NCBI RefSeq assembly: GCF_026262505.1
Contig: NC_067207.1
Location: forward strand, 3,294,252 to 3,358,251
Length of the DNA: 64,000 bases
Reading direction: 5' to 3'
Origin: Trichomonas vaginalis G3
Taxonomy: Eukaryota; Parabasalia; Trichomonadida; Trichomonadidae
A program made the translations under genes and the position numbers. A model generated the notes under the pieces. That model was not told the DNA's origin. It saw nothing but the letters and a program-made list of their open reading frames with translations, and searched no databases. This document shows, in pieces, positions 19,430 through 30,136 of this stretch. Every line of letters starts with the position of its first letter. Positions within the stretch are counted from its first letter, which is position 1.

Positions 19430-22400
19430 CAAATCAGATTTAAAAATTTTGAATGTTATACATCAAAGAATAATATTAAAGAATTCATATAATTTCTGAT
19501 CCGGTGAATTTTATGGGGTCTGGAACAAAAAATTATAGGGCTTCAAGGTTAAAGAAAGCTCTCAATATTAAATGAACTAAGATACCAAGTAATTTGACAG
19601 CATTAAATTAAAATTTATCATTAAAAAAAATCTGATAGCAACGAAAGTAAAGAATAAATCACTATTAATGCAATTTTATTGATTTATTATACACACATAT
19701 GAAAACTTTAATAGCAAAAACAAAATATACAGATCGTCAATTTCGATGATTTTGGGAAAACAAAATATTCTAATAATATAGTTACGAACTTATTTACAAT
19801 TGTTTCAGCATGCAAAATTTATTAATCAACTAGTTGAAAATCAACCCTAACATGGTTTACAATAAAAATATTTGGATTCAAAGTGAATCATATGAATGGT
19901 GTTAATGTAAAACATTTAATCAAAATCGAACATGCAAATCATGTGTTAATTAACTAGAATAATGATATCACTCACCCAATTTTTTCAAATTTTGTCGATT
20001 TGAGTGAAGAAGTTGAAATGTTGAGTTCTCAAAAAATCATAAAATATAATATTTCAAATAATTTGAAGATCAATTTGTTCTGTATATATGGAATACAGGG
20101 AATTTATTAAGTAAATATTTGAACCCCATTTTACGTTTCAGGTTTTTGAAAAAGTATCGAAATAAAGGATGAAAATTAGAAATCTGGAAATAACACGTTT
20201 GGAGCATGTAATAAGTTTTCGATCTAGCCAAATATAGCAAAAAAGGAGTTCAGTGAAGGAAAAATGTAAAGTGTAAAAAATATAAACAAGGGATATGATT
20301 ATAATATCACATATTAAAAAAAAATTGAGATAGTTTGATAAAAATGAATGGCGTAGAGTTTCTTAAATAGGAATTGATGCAATTATTATGAGTAATAGCA
20401 TAAAACAATTTGAAAAATCCTATCGGAAAAATTTAACATATTGCAGGTTTAAAGGAGTAAACTTTAAATACCTTGAATGATGGATTTTTTCTCTTGACAT
20501 TGAAAATTGAATAATGGTATTAAAATTGAGATGATTGTTTGAAAACGTATTGAATGTTTAAAAAAATTGACGATAGAATTCAACAATGTAACAAATGCAA
20601 TGATTCAATAAGTAATTGAAAAAGATTTTGAGAGATTTTTCAAAATGAAAAAATTTATTAAAATTTAACTTCAGATATTTTGTATAATCTATTTCAATAT
20701 TTTTGTTTTAATGCAAAGTTTTTGTGATAAATATCGATTTTTAATTTCAATTCATAATTTCATGGTTTAGATTTGCTTATTATTTTTCATTAACTTTAAA
20801 ATTCGAAAAACATTTGATATTGAATGAATCTTATTCAAAAATTTTTTAAATTGTGAGCATTATTTTTTCAAATTCAATATTCAGTATCTTACAAATCAAT
20901 TAAATTGCTTTATCTAAATACTTTTCTTGTATAATATTTAAACGAATACGTTGAAAATAGGTATTTTAAATGTAAATTATCAATTTTGAGCTCAATTCAA
21001 TTTCCAATGATTTTAATTTGTATATTTTAAAAATCTTCTTTAGGCTATTTTCTCTAATTAAACAAAATTACATTTCTTTAAAATTAATTTTGCAAATTAC
21101 CTCAGACTTTTCAGAGGATTGAAAGGCAACTCAATCCTCTGAAATAGTCTGTGGTAATTTTTAGTCTCTACACTATTTCAATATAAGCTCCATATTTAAA
21201 CAGTTTTTAAAAATCGAGCTTTGAAAAGTGTGATGAGACTTTTATTTTCTGTGATAAATCTGCAATTCATTATAATTTATTCTGATCATACTAAATACAT
21301 CATCTTTTCTTTAATCAAAAAAAGGTACATTCACTATTTTTGACAAAATTTTAAATTTTCATGGAGTTGTAAATCTTATAATAACTAGATGAATAAGGAA
21401 TGAATCCCAGTATAATGTGCATCATTATATTAAACACTATATGTAAGGCTAATGATTCTATTAACACTTATGAAGATCTATAGTATTTGAGCAGATAAAT
21501 TTGATAATTTCCAAAACTCTTATATTTCAAAATTAAAGTGTGCGAATGCATTTAAATGAGAGCAAAAAGAGATTGATGCTGTTAAAACTAGGTGTTAATT
21601 TGCAATTATTTCGCATCACAAGAACTACCCAGTAAATTCGGCTATCTTTCTTTGCAATTATTCTCCATTATACCTATAATATAATGGTTAGGGTTTGAAG
21701 AAAAGTTACTAGAGAATTATTGACTTTTGAAATAATGCAGAATTTTACTTGAAGAAATCATTAATTTATGAGTTCCAAATTGCTAAGCATGACGAAGGAT
21801 CATTAAATTTGCTACAATTAAATACATTTATTGCAGAATTAAGATTTTTGAAATTAAAAGTTTGAAATATTGCCTTTTTGAATAAAAATTTAAATTTTAT
21901 TATATAATCATGATAATATCTTATAGAAATTAAAAGAAAATATTTTAAACCATTCAAATATTTTGAATGTCTTATCAATTTAAAATATTAAAAGATAGCT
22001 TGATTTTATCATCATTAGTTGTTATCAAAGTTTTCTTCTTTTGATGAACAACAGTAAATGATTTGTTAATTACTTGTCTTCCTTTTTCGCAGCAAAATCG
22101 AAAGTTATGATGATAATCTTGCTGTCAATTTTGAAACTCTCTGATTTACAAGTAAGCATTCCTTTGGAAAAGCAGTCCTATTCTGTTTTCAAGATATTTT
22201 AAAGCCTCCATTTCATACAATGCGCAGATCTATTCGAAATTGCAAGAACTCTCAAGAAAAATGCAGCATCAAAGAAGATTCCATAGTTTCTAGCATCAAA
22301 AATTTACAACCTTAATACAACAGTTAAAGAGAAGCTCGAAAAGAAAATATTTAACCATAAAGCTGGAAACCATTCGATATCTACTATTGGATCTAATAAA

Positions 22401-23020
22401 AAGTTAATTATAACATATTTTACATGCTATTTGTTGACTTTGTTCCATTATATTACCATATATATCTTTTTGAAATCTAAAATATTTTTACGATTTTAAC
22501 CATGTGTTGTTGAAACCATATATCAATCTTAGCTAAAGTATAGTTTATGAGTCTGTCACCATCTAACGTATGAATTTGCAAAAATGTCAAATATGTTCAT
22601 TTTTTCTGTAGATTCAGCCATAATTTCACGTTGTTATACTATTCAACTATTATTCAATATTTGTATCGATTTAAATATATGATGAGATGCTTAGTTCTCC
22701 TGGAAATCGATTTTTAATCGCAATTTTAACTTTCCAAAAAAAATTCAAAAATAAAAATCCCTCTCAATTTTCTAAGTTTTATAACTCGCCAAATCTCTAG
22801 CCAAATTTTTTTTTGCCCGTATAAATATTGTTAGGCACTATATAGGGATGCTATTTATCCTATTTTCATCCCATTTTACTGTTATCGCCTAGTGAATGTA
22901 CCTTTAATCAAAAAAAGCAACATTGAATTAACAATTATCTCCATAAAATTGAACTGAATTTAATCTCTTCATTCAATTCAAATTTGAGAAGAACTCTCAA
23001 TAAAAAAAATATTTTTTTCT
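19430..23020. other. 3.6-kb gene desert
   Basis: Extremely AT-rich, with no coding frame that I can support on either strand. The only discrete structure I found is the long hairpin at 21094-21160. The region separates the divergent CCZ1-like and Myb genes. Confidence 0.5.
21094..21160. repeat. Long hairpin, about 27 paired bases
   Basis: The 29-base 5' arm and the 30-base 3' arm pair as 14, then 5, then 8 base pairs, interrupted by a mismatch with a one-base bulge and by one T-T mismatch. The loop is 8 bases (AAGGCAAC). It stands alone in the desert and is more GC-rich than its flanks. It could be a small-RNA precursor, a transposon remnant or a foldback repeat. Confidence 0.7.
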
Positions 23021-23026
23021 TCATAA
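23021..23026 (+). promoter_or_regulatory. Initiator TCATAA
   Basis: Start A at 23023 gives a 12-base 5' UTR before ATG 23035 of the Myb gene, and decides that start over the longer frame that begins at a TTG. Confidence 0.6.
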
Positions 23027-23034
23027 TATCTTTG

Positions 23035-23784
23035 ATGACAAAGCCTCTTGAACTCGTTGCAAGTCAATTTATCAGAAACTATGGAATCAATGTTCCAGAG
23101 GAATCCATTAAGAGATGCGAAGACAGCCTTATAGGCTACATAAACGGTGAAATAGATTACCAAAATTGTCATTCTGTTTTAATTGATCACATTAAATCTG
23201 ATGATCCGCTTGTCCAAATCAAAGCTATTCTTAGCGTAGGAAATTCTCCTCTTCCAAGCTATTCTTCTAATGCCATTAAGTTTACTCGTAATGGAAGAAA
23301 AATAGTAAAAAGCTGGTCTAAAATCGAAGACAACAGACTCCTCTTTGCAATTCATAAGTTCGGGCTTAATAATTGGCAGAAAATTGCCGAATTTGTTGGT
23401 AACAATCGTTCTAAAACTCAATGTTCTCAAAGATGGTTCCGTGTTCTAGATCCACGCATTAAGAAGGGTCCATGGACAGAAGAAGAGGAATCTCTCTTAA
23501 TTCATCTTGTTCAGAGATACGGCCTTAAATCATGGAAACAGATCGCAGAACATATGGAGCAGAGAACAGATACACAATGCCGTTATCATTACAACTTATT
23601 ACCAGAAAATAGGAAGGTTCAATTTAAAAGTGAAGAACAAGAATCGCCAAGTGAAGAACAGCCTCTTACTCCGCTTCCAGAATCTCTTACGAATCTTAAT
23701 CCTTCCGTTATTTCTCAATTTTTAGATATTCAATTCCCACAAAATTCCGAATTTTTTGATTTTGAAACATCTTTTACTGTTTAA
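23035..23784 (+). CDS. R2R3 Myb DNA-binding protein
   Basis: A 249-aa protein with two Myb repeats at residues about 92-138 and 144-190: KSWSKIEDNRLLFAIHKFG..W and KGPWTEEEESLLIHLVQRYG..W, with conserved tryptophans W94, W114, W134, W147 and W167. The last aromatic of repeat 2 is Tyr (CRYHY). The recognition helices are SKTQCSQRWFRV and TDTQCRYHYNLL. R2R3 Myb proteins control transcription in T. vaginalis, including iron-dependent genes, and a Myb-like factor binds its M3 promoter motif. The acidic tail could be a regulatory region. The stop reads UAAA. Confidence 0.9.
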   Translation: MTKPLELVASQFIRNYGINVPEESIKRCEDSLIGYINGEIDYQNCHSVLIDHIKSDDPLVQIKAILSVGNSPLPSYSSNAIKFTRNGRKIVKSWSKIEDNRLLFAIHKFGLNNWQKIAEFVGNNRSKTQCSQRWFRVLDPRIKKGPWTEEEESLLIHLVQRYGLKSWKQIAEHMEQRTDTQCRYHYNLLPENRKVQFKSEEQESPSEEQPLTPLPESLTNLNPSVISQFLDIQFPQNSEFFDFETSFTV

Positions 23785-24269
23785 AAATGATCTATAATTG
23801 AAATTTATTTTTTTTATATTTGTAATAATTAAATTGTATGTCCTTTCAATAAATAAAATCCTATCGTATGACAAATATATATTTTTATGTTAATATGAAT
23901 CTATGCAGCTTGTATAACAATTTCTTTTCAATTATTTTTTGATAACTGTGTCATAATAAATTGAATTTTTGATTTTGCCAGATTTGATGATATATTTTAT
24001 TTTGTGGATTATGAAATGCAAACATTATATATCATTTTTTTATATAATTATTTTTATTTTCATATTGAAAGTAGTTCGAAGATTGAGAACACTTTTTCAA
24101 TGCGAAGTTTACAATCCCTTATAAAATTGATATCCAAGCTTTGCAACTTCAATTGAAAATATATATATACACACAAAATTTCAAAATATTTTTAAAATAT
24201 CCCTATATCTTTTAATAGATTCTGAAAATTAAAAGTATTTCAAAAATTCATTCAAAAAAATTTTTCCTC
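23785..24269. other. AT-rich spacer
   Basis: About 480 bases with no supported feature; contains a short ATATATATAC ACAC tract near 24155. Confidence 0.5.
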
Positions 24270-25298
24270 ATGCTTTATACTCTCTTACATTTAACATTGT
24301 ACAGTTGGATATCAATATATGATCAATGCAGCCTTAATCTTGCCATTATTCAGAAAGATTGGGATTCTTTTTACCAAACTTCGGGCAATCCAACACTTTT
24401 TAACAAAAACAATACAATAACGATCAATGATGTTACAAATAGATACAATGTATATATAAGAGACTGCATTTATATTGAAATCAAACAAAAAATCATCTCA
24501 ATTTTCTATACGAATTCTGAACATCGATGCTTAATTGAAGAATGCAAGTTCATCAGTTGTGAACCATCAAGCAGTGATATTTTGTGGAGAAATTCAGGCC
24601 ATATCGTTATTAATCAATGCAATTTTGACTCTACAAAAGGTGGTGAAAATAGTGCCATACTTGTAATGGTGGATCGTTACTCGAAAGATTATTTACTAGA
24701 ATCATCAATAACATATATTAATGGAGGTAATTTTGCATTAAGCATGAGTTCTTTCCGATGTTATGAAGTAAACAATACCTTGAACAGTTGTAAATATGTT
24801 AGTTGTGGATCTTTTGTACTTAACAATGAGCATGGTTTTATTGATTATTGCCAATATGTTAATAATACTCAGACATCGAGTATAAAACATTATGAAGATG
24901 GAACATGTTCGTTATTTTTGTCTGAAGTCAGTTAGAATGAAGTTCCAGCTTCTTACTCTATACTTTATACGAATTTTATTGGTAATTCAAAAACTATTGC
25001 CGGACATCCCCATATAAGCTCAAATATGATAACATCATTTAAGTATTGTACATTCAAGGATAACAAAGGCGGTCCATTAATCGGTTCAGTAAAGGATTTC
25101 ATATTTTTTGATGATTGCGAATTAGAAAATAATGAAGAAGGCGGCACATTGGATAGAATGTATGTTGGAAAAACATATAATTTCAAAATAATACATACAA
25201 GCAAGCCTAAAACATATGAAAAAATTGTTTGTCCAATCACAGAAGACATTCACTTTGCCGACCTAGTACGAGCTAAGCAACACCGTCTAAACCAATAA
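24270..25298 (+). pseudogene. Beta-helix (Pmp-like) surface protein with one in-frame stop
   Basis: A 342-codon frame interrupted only by TAG at 24933-24935; the same frame stays open for 120 more codons. It begins with a hydrophobic signal-like segment (MLYTLLHLTLYSWISIY). The rest is a run of short repeats with a Cys, aromatic and Asn pattern (EECKFISCE, NQCNFDSTKGGEN, YCTFKDNKGGPLIG, DCELENNEEGGT), as in right-handed beta-helix proteins similar to chlamydial Pmp that are expanded in trichomonads. Typical family members are longer and end in a membrane anchor; none is seen here. It is likely a recent pseudogene unless the stop is a sequence error. Confidence 0.65.
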
Positions 25299-25370
25299 GA
25301 GGTTTGTAGAAAATCTAAATTGTTTTGAATAAATATTATTTTTTTTTTAGTAAAACAAACACAAAAATAA

Positions 25371-26543
25371 TTAATCTGCTATATGTATGCGAAGAGATGC
25401 AGAAGAAGATCCGAAAAATTCAACCAAAACGTCAATTTCATCGTAATTTTGAAGAAGTAAGTTACATTTGTATATTATATCGTAACAAACAGATTTAACG
25501 TTATTAGTCGCTTTAGTAAAGTCATCATCTTGCATACTCATTGCGAGTTCACAAAGAGAAATACATTCTTCGTAAATTCTTGAAGAAGTATCAAGAACCG
25601 CCTTGAATAATTTCATTTTAGAACATATTATTTCGACTTCTGCGGATAAAACCTCTAAATCATCAATAATACTTATGAATTGAGATTTTGATTTTTCTAT
25701 TCTCTTTTTTTCATTTTCAATGTATTGGTTAATAGTCAACTGACTTACTTCATTATTAAGAAGTTCATCTTTTTGCTCCTGTTTACTTCTAAGTGTTTCA
25801 TTCAAAATTTTCTTCTGTTTTTGCAAGGAATTGAACTGATTCACTAATTTATTTAGTAATGGAATAAATTTCATCGCTTTCTCGATCTCGGAAATGTTGT
25901 TTATTTGCGATAATTCCGAAATCATTTGATCAGACATTTTTTCAGGATGAATCATCGAAAATGGTACTAATGATCGCAATGGATCTTTAGAGTATTGCAT
26001 AAAAACAAACTTAAACTTTTCATCTTCGCTTTCAAAGAAGTCTTGATTACTGATAAGGAAATTTTTCAAAAGATCTGTTGGAATGAAGTTAGTATTCGAA
26101 AATTCTAAAAAGAATTTACGATTTTCTGAAAAGAAATTTAAAATTGGAAGCCAAAATTCTGGTGTTTTTGATAAAATTTCAAAAATTTTAGGGAAATTGT
26201 TAATAGTAATAAGTTGCGTAAATTCAGTAATGTATCTATTCTTAATGAAATCGATTTTGAGTATCGCTGCTAAGAGATAAACATCAATTATCTCATCATT
26301 TTTCATTTCCATTGGTCTGATGTAGTTGATAAAATCAATTATCGAACTTAATGCTTTTTTGGATAAGTTTTCTTTGATGTTGAAGGATTTTGCATCTGGA
26401 ATTTGCTTGATGTAATCTTTAATTGCGAAACTAACTGATGAAATTGACTGTTTGTTGCAAGGGTATGACGTACCTTCCATGGTTACTATGAAATCCATAG
26501 GAAGACTTTGAAAATACATTTTTATAAAATTATCATTCAACAT
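25371..26543 (-). CDS. BTB-like domain and coiled-coil protein
   Basis: A 390-aa protein from ATG 26543. Residues about 16-110 (MDFIVTMEGTSYPCNKQSISSVSFAIKDYI ...) fit the degenerate BTB/POZ-like module common in trichomonad proteins. A helical middle follows, then a strong coiled coil at about 235-310 (QKQKKILNETLRSKQEQKDELL...). BTB modules mediate oligomerisation or cullin-3 binding; which applies here is unknown. The longer frame begins at a TTG; the ATG chosen has a TCATTT initiator 11 bases upstream. The gene is divergent from the ankyrin gene at 27418, with a TIR element between them. Confidence 0.65.
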   Translation of the reverse strand: MLNDNFIKMYFQSLPMDFIVTMEGTSYPCNKQSISSVSFAIKDYIKQIPDAKSFNIKENLSKKALSSIIDFINYIRPMEMKNDEIIDVYLLAAILKIDFIKNRYITEFTQLITINNFPKIFEILSKTPEFWLPILNFFSENRKFFLEFSNTNFIPTDLLKNFLISNQDFFESEDEKFKFVFMQYSKDPLRSLVPFSMIHPEKMSDQMISELSQINNISEIEKAMKFIPLLNKLVNQFNSLQKQKKILNETLRSKQEQKDELLNNEVSQLTINQYIENEKKRIEKSKSQFISIIDDLEVLSAEVEIICSKMKLFKAVLDTSSRIYEECISLCELAMSMQDDDFTKATNNVKSVCYDIIYKCNLLLQNYDEIDVLVEFFGSSSASLRIHIAD

Positions 26544-26550
26544 TTCAAAA

Positions 26551-26556
26551 AAATGA
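26551..26556 (-). promoter_or_regulatory. Initiator TCATTT
   Basis: Start A at 26554 gives an 11-base 5' UTR for the BTB-like gene. Confidence 0.6.
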
Positions 26557-26633
26557 CAAATGAATGTGACATTTATAACATAGCATCTTTTTCCCAATAA
26601 ATGTCAAAGATATTTTATATTGTAAAATGCAAA

Positions 26634-27396
26634 TAAACTGCTTGCCCTAAGGTGGATAATAGTCAATTTTTTTTTACATTTTTAGTGAGCGTAACAGAGA
26701 CACAACACGCATTGAAATCACAAGATGCATGGCTTTAATGATTAGAGATGCAATAATATTGCATCTCTTTATGCTCAAACAGATCCTATTCTGAATTACC
26801 CGAAAATATTGCAACCGTTATGCATTGCTACCAAATTTCTCTACTGTCCACTTAACATACTCATGCTAGGAACTCCAAATTCTTCAACTATTTACTCTAA
26901 AAACTTATAAACGTTCATCCTAATCAAGCAGCATTTCTCCTCGAACAGACATTGCAGAAACTTACGAATAAGTAATTGTTAGTCATATCAAATGATGCTC
27001 CTTTTCAGCTACTTGTTTCTCCTATAATTGTTCTCATTAGTAAATCATAACTTTAACTTTTGGAGTTTTCTCCAAAAATAGATACTACCCATATATATCC
27101 GAGCTACCTGGATGCTAGTTTTCTTATATCTCGGATAGTGTGAAAAATTTAATTATAATATCTCATAATTTCCATTTAATGAGTTATATCAAAAATCCAC
27201 TCCGTCATTTCGATTTTTTAGGTCTTTCTGGACCTTGCTGCATAATTTATTTTTATCTATTTTGTTTTGTTGTTTCTAAATAAATTATTTAAGTTGGACG
27301 AAAGGTGGACAATAGTATTGAATATGAAAAGGTGGTTATTTTTGAGAGAACTCATTGAATTCCTTTCAATATTGTCCACCTTAGGGCAAGCAGTTT
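26634..27396. mobile_element. 763-bp TIR element in a divergent promoter region
   Basis: The ends 26634-26661 and 27369-27396 are 28-base inverted repeats with one mismatch; the core reads CTGCTTGCCCTAAGGTGGA. Each outer end starts with TA, compatible with the TA target duplication of Tc1/mariner-type elements. An internal copy of the end sequence (AGGTGGACAATAGT) lies near 27305. There is no coding frame, so it is MITE-like. One end lies 22 bases from the ankyrin ATG and the other about 90 bases from the BTB gene ATG. Confidence 0.6.
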
Positions 27397-27398
27397 AA

Positions 27399-27404
27399 AT
27401 CACT
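27399..27404 (+). promoter_or_regulatory. Initiator TCACTT
   Basis: Start A at 27401 gives a 17-base 5' UTR for the ankyrin gene. It lies just outside the TIR element. Confidence 0.5.
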
Positions 27405-28648
27405 TTTCAATTTTTTCATGTCTGATCAAGAAATTCATCCAAACGAATACAGCAAATTGTGGAGTGCCTATAAATACTACATCGATTCATACAAGGCACT
27501 ATATCAGTTAAAAACAGACAAAGAAGAAGAAATAAACTCGATTTACAAAATGATCAAAACAGAATTAATTGATCTTAAGAAACATCTTCCCCAAAATATT
27601 ATAAGAAACATTTTAAATATTATTCCGTTATTTGCATATTTATCTCTTGCAAAACTCATTTCTGATGAATATCATGTCCAAGATGTCTACGGTGTTCAAC
27701 ATATTTCAAACTTCCTATTTTATAGAGAATATGGAATTAAATTATACAAATATGAAGATTTTGAAAAAAATATATTCAAAAATCTCGATATTCATAATGA
27801 AAATACAATTTACAGAGCAATTATGCAAAATGATAAAGAAACGTTCATCACATTCACGGAAAGGGAAGGATTTGATAAAGATCAAAAACTTGAATGCGAT
27901 TTATACCCATCTCGTTATGGAGGATATTCATTACTTGAATTATGTTGTTATCATGGTGCAGTTGATTGTTTCAAATTATTAATGACGAAATTTCATTCAA
28001 AAATAACTCAAACATGCCTAGAACTTTCATTTTTAGGAAGAAATGCCGAGATCATGAGTGAATGTTTGAAACATCAAAAACCTAATGATGAATGCATGAA
28101 AAATGCAATTGCTTCACACAACATTGACTTTGTTACATTCTTGATGAATGAATACAATATAAATATCAATTTATATTTTTGTGGTTATAACAATAATATT
28201 GAATCATTTTTAGTTTATTTCGATCAAACTAATGATGTTAACAAATGCCTTATTTATTCAACACTGTTTAATATTCCGCCTCTTTGCAAATATTTCCTTT
28301 CACATGGAGCGACTATTTGCAAAGATCTATTTGGAAAAACCGCTCTTCATATTGCAGCATGTTGTCATAGTAAAGAAACAATTGAAGTTCTTATTTCACA
28401 TGGTGCAAATATCAATGAAAAAGATAAAAATGAACAAACTGCTCTCCATTATGCAGCATGCAATAATAGTAAAGAATCAGCTGAAATTCTTATTTCACAT
28501 GGAGCAAATATCAATGAAAAAGATCTATTTGGAAAAATAACTCTTCATTATGCAGTATGGAATAAATATAGGGTGTCCAAAGGTGTGTTTAGCACAAACC
28601 TGAATACTGCGAATAGAAATAAACAAGTTACATATATATAAAGTTTAT

Positions 28649-29665
28649 TTAAATATAATCACCATTGGATTCAATCACGCGTTCGCAGCGATCGATCCAG
28701 GCTTGAAAGACACGCTTTAAATCATCATGAGAAAATTGCTCAAATTGCTCTCTTACAAAATTTTCAAGATCATCTGGACTCGCGAATTCGCGTCCTTCAG
28801 CTCTCTTTTTTAGCGTGCCGAATAAATAAAAGTCAGAGGGTGTAATATCAGGTGAATAAATTGGGTTTGGAACAACTTTGACATTGTTTTCCACCAAGTA
28901 ATTCATTACCTTATGACTTTTGTGAACTCTTGAATTATCAAAATGAATTGCAAACTTTTGTTTTTGTTGTTTGGATTTCTCAAACTCATCAGAATTGATA
29001 ATTTGAGTAAGAACATTGTCAATTAGATACTGAGCATTCATCGTATTAGGTTTTTGAAGAATATCAATTGCGATGATGCCATTCACGCCCCAAAAAACCG
29101 ACAACATCATCATTGGTGTGTCAATTTTTTTCTTCGGGAATGTTTGCGGATTTTTATCCTTCGGGATCCACATGATTTTGGCTTCTGTTGCATATTGAAA
29201 CCAAGACTCGTCCCCTGTTACTAAAAAGCGAAACTTCTTGGATTGATACGCACCCAATATAGAGAGGAGCTCTTTCGAAGATTGGACTCTAGATTTTTTT
29301 TGAACTGAATTAAGGTTGTGCGGAACCCAACGTGTATACACTAGTTTGTAGTTCAAATAATTGTGCAGATAATAACTGACTGTTGTACGTGGTATCTTTG
29401 TCATCTCCTCTATCCTTCTGAGTGATGCTCTTGGGTCTTCATCTAGCGCTTGAAGAATTGCTTTGATTTTTCTTTGATCCGGCGATTTTTTGTCAATTTT
29501 TATGATGGGCGCCTTTTTGTTCATGAAGTGATACATCCTAACATGATACGTTACAGTGGAATAGCTAGGAGCATCCATACCGAAGCATTTTACCAATGTC
29601 TCGTAGATTTTTTTACAGTCTTTGCATTTTTTTGCAAGAGCGAGGATGTTTTCTTTATGATTCAT
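28649..29665 (-). CDS. Mariner transposase (D,D34D)
   Basis: A 338-aa protein from ATG 29665. Helix-turn-helix regions occupy the first 120 residues (SLRRIEEMTKIPRTTVSYYLHNYL). The catalytic triad is complete: D152 in VTGDESW, D243 in IHFDN and D278 in PSDFYLFG, with 34 residues between the last two, the mariner signature. It cuts and pastes the element at TA sites. A longer frame reaches 29776, but the ATG at 29665 is preceded by a TCATTT initiator and gives the usual transposase length. No stop or frameshift is seen, so it could be active. Confidence 0.92.
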   Translation of the reverse strand: MNHKENILALAKKCKDCKKIYETLVKCFGMDAPSYSTVTYHVRMYHFMNKKAPIIKIDKKSPDQRKIKAILQALDEDPRASLRRIEEMTKIPRTTVSYYLHNYLNYKLVYTRWVPHNLNSVQKKSRVQSSKELLSILGAYQSKKFRFLVTGDESWFQYATEAKIMWIPKDKNPQTFPKKKIDTPMMMLSVFWGVNGIIAIDILQKPNTMNAQYLIDNVLTQIINSDEFEKSKQQKQKFAIHFDNSRVHKSHKVMNYLVENNVKVVPNPIYSPDITPSDFYLFGTLKKRAEGREFASPDDLENFVREQFEQFSHDDLKRVFQAWIDRCERVIESNGDYI

Positions 29666-29670
29666 TAAAA

Positions 29671-29676
29671 AAATGA
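29671..29676 (-). promoter_or_regulatory. Initiator TCATTT inside the mariner
   Basis: Start A at 29674 gives a 9-base 5' UTR to the transposase ATG. The same motif type is used by host genes in this window. Confidence 0.55.
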
Positions 29677-30136
29677 AAAAAATCCCGCCAAAATTTCCCG
29701 CGAAACCGCCTCTTGTCTCAAAATTCATTTTATATCCCGGCATGGCGCCAAAATACAACATACTCATCATATACATATATTCATATTTTTTATTATATAT
29801 TTATAATCAGCATATATCTCTTTTAATAGTCTCATATAGAGCGCTGTGCTAAACGCACCTTTGGACACCCTATATAATGAAATAGCTGAATTTCTTATTT
29901 CACATGGTGCAAATATCAATGAAAAAGATAAAAATGGACAAACCACTCTTCATTATGCAACATTTCAAAATAATAAAGAAATAGTCGAAGTTCTTATATC
30001 ACATGGTGCAAATATCAATGAAAAAGATAAAAATGGACAAACCGCTCTTTATTATGCAGCATTTCAAAATAATAAAGAAACAGTCGAACTTCTTATATCA
30101 CATGGTGCAAATATCAATGAAAACAATAATAATTGA

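Larger units (their letters stand above)
28569..29872. mobile_element. Mariner-family transposon (Tvmar-like), apparently intact
   Basis: A 1304-bp element. The 27-base ends (starting TAGGGTGTCCAAAGGTG) are inverted with a single mismatch. TA duplications at 28567-28568 and 29873-29874 flank it. It carries a complete transposase on the minus strand. Mariner elements are known in T. vaginalis and this looks like a relative. Intact ends, duplications and coding frame indicate a young insertion. Confidence 0.93.
27418..30136 (+). pseudogene. DUF3447-type ankyrin protein gene, interrupted by a mariner element
   Basis: The 5' part is 27418-28568, the 3' part 29875-30136; the 1304-bp mariner and one TA duplication lie between. 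The two parts together are 1413 bases, exactly 471 codons in one frame, so the insertion broke an open gene. The N-terminal 290 residues match the family seen again at 40316-41880 (YRAIMQNDKETFITF..., SLLELCCYHGAVDCFKLL). Ankyrin repeats of the type LISHGANINEKDKNGQTALHYAA follow, nearly identical to one another. After the stop at 30134-30136, further repeat-like codons (EIVHHIVVKNN) continue in frame for about 90 bases, suggesting that the gene already had a nonsense change. The uninterrupted part encodes a truncated protein. Confidence 0.8.
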
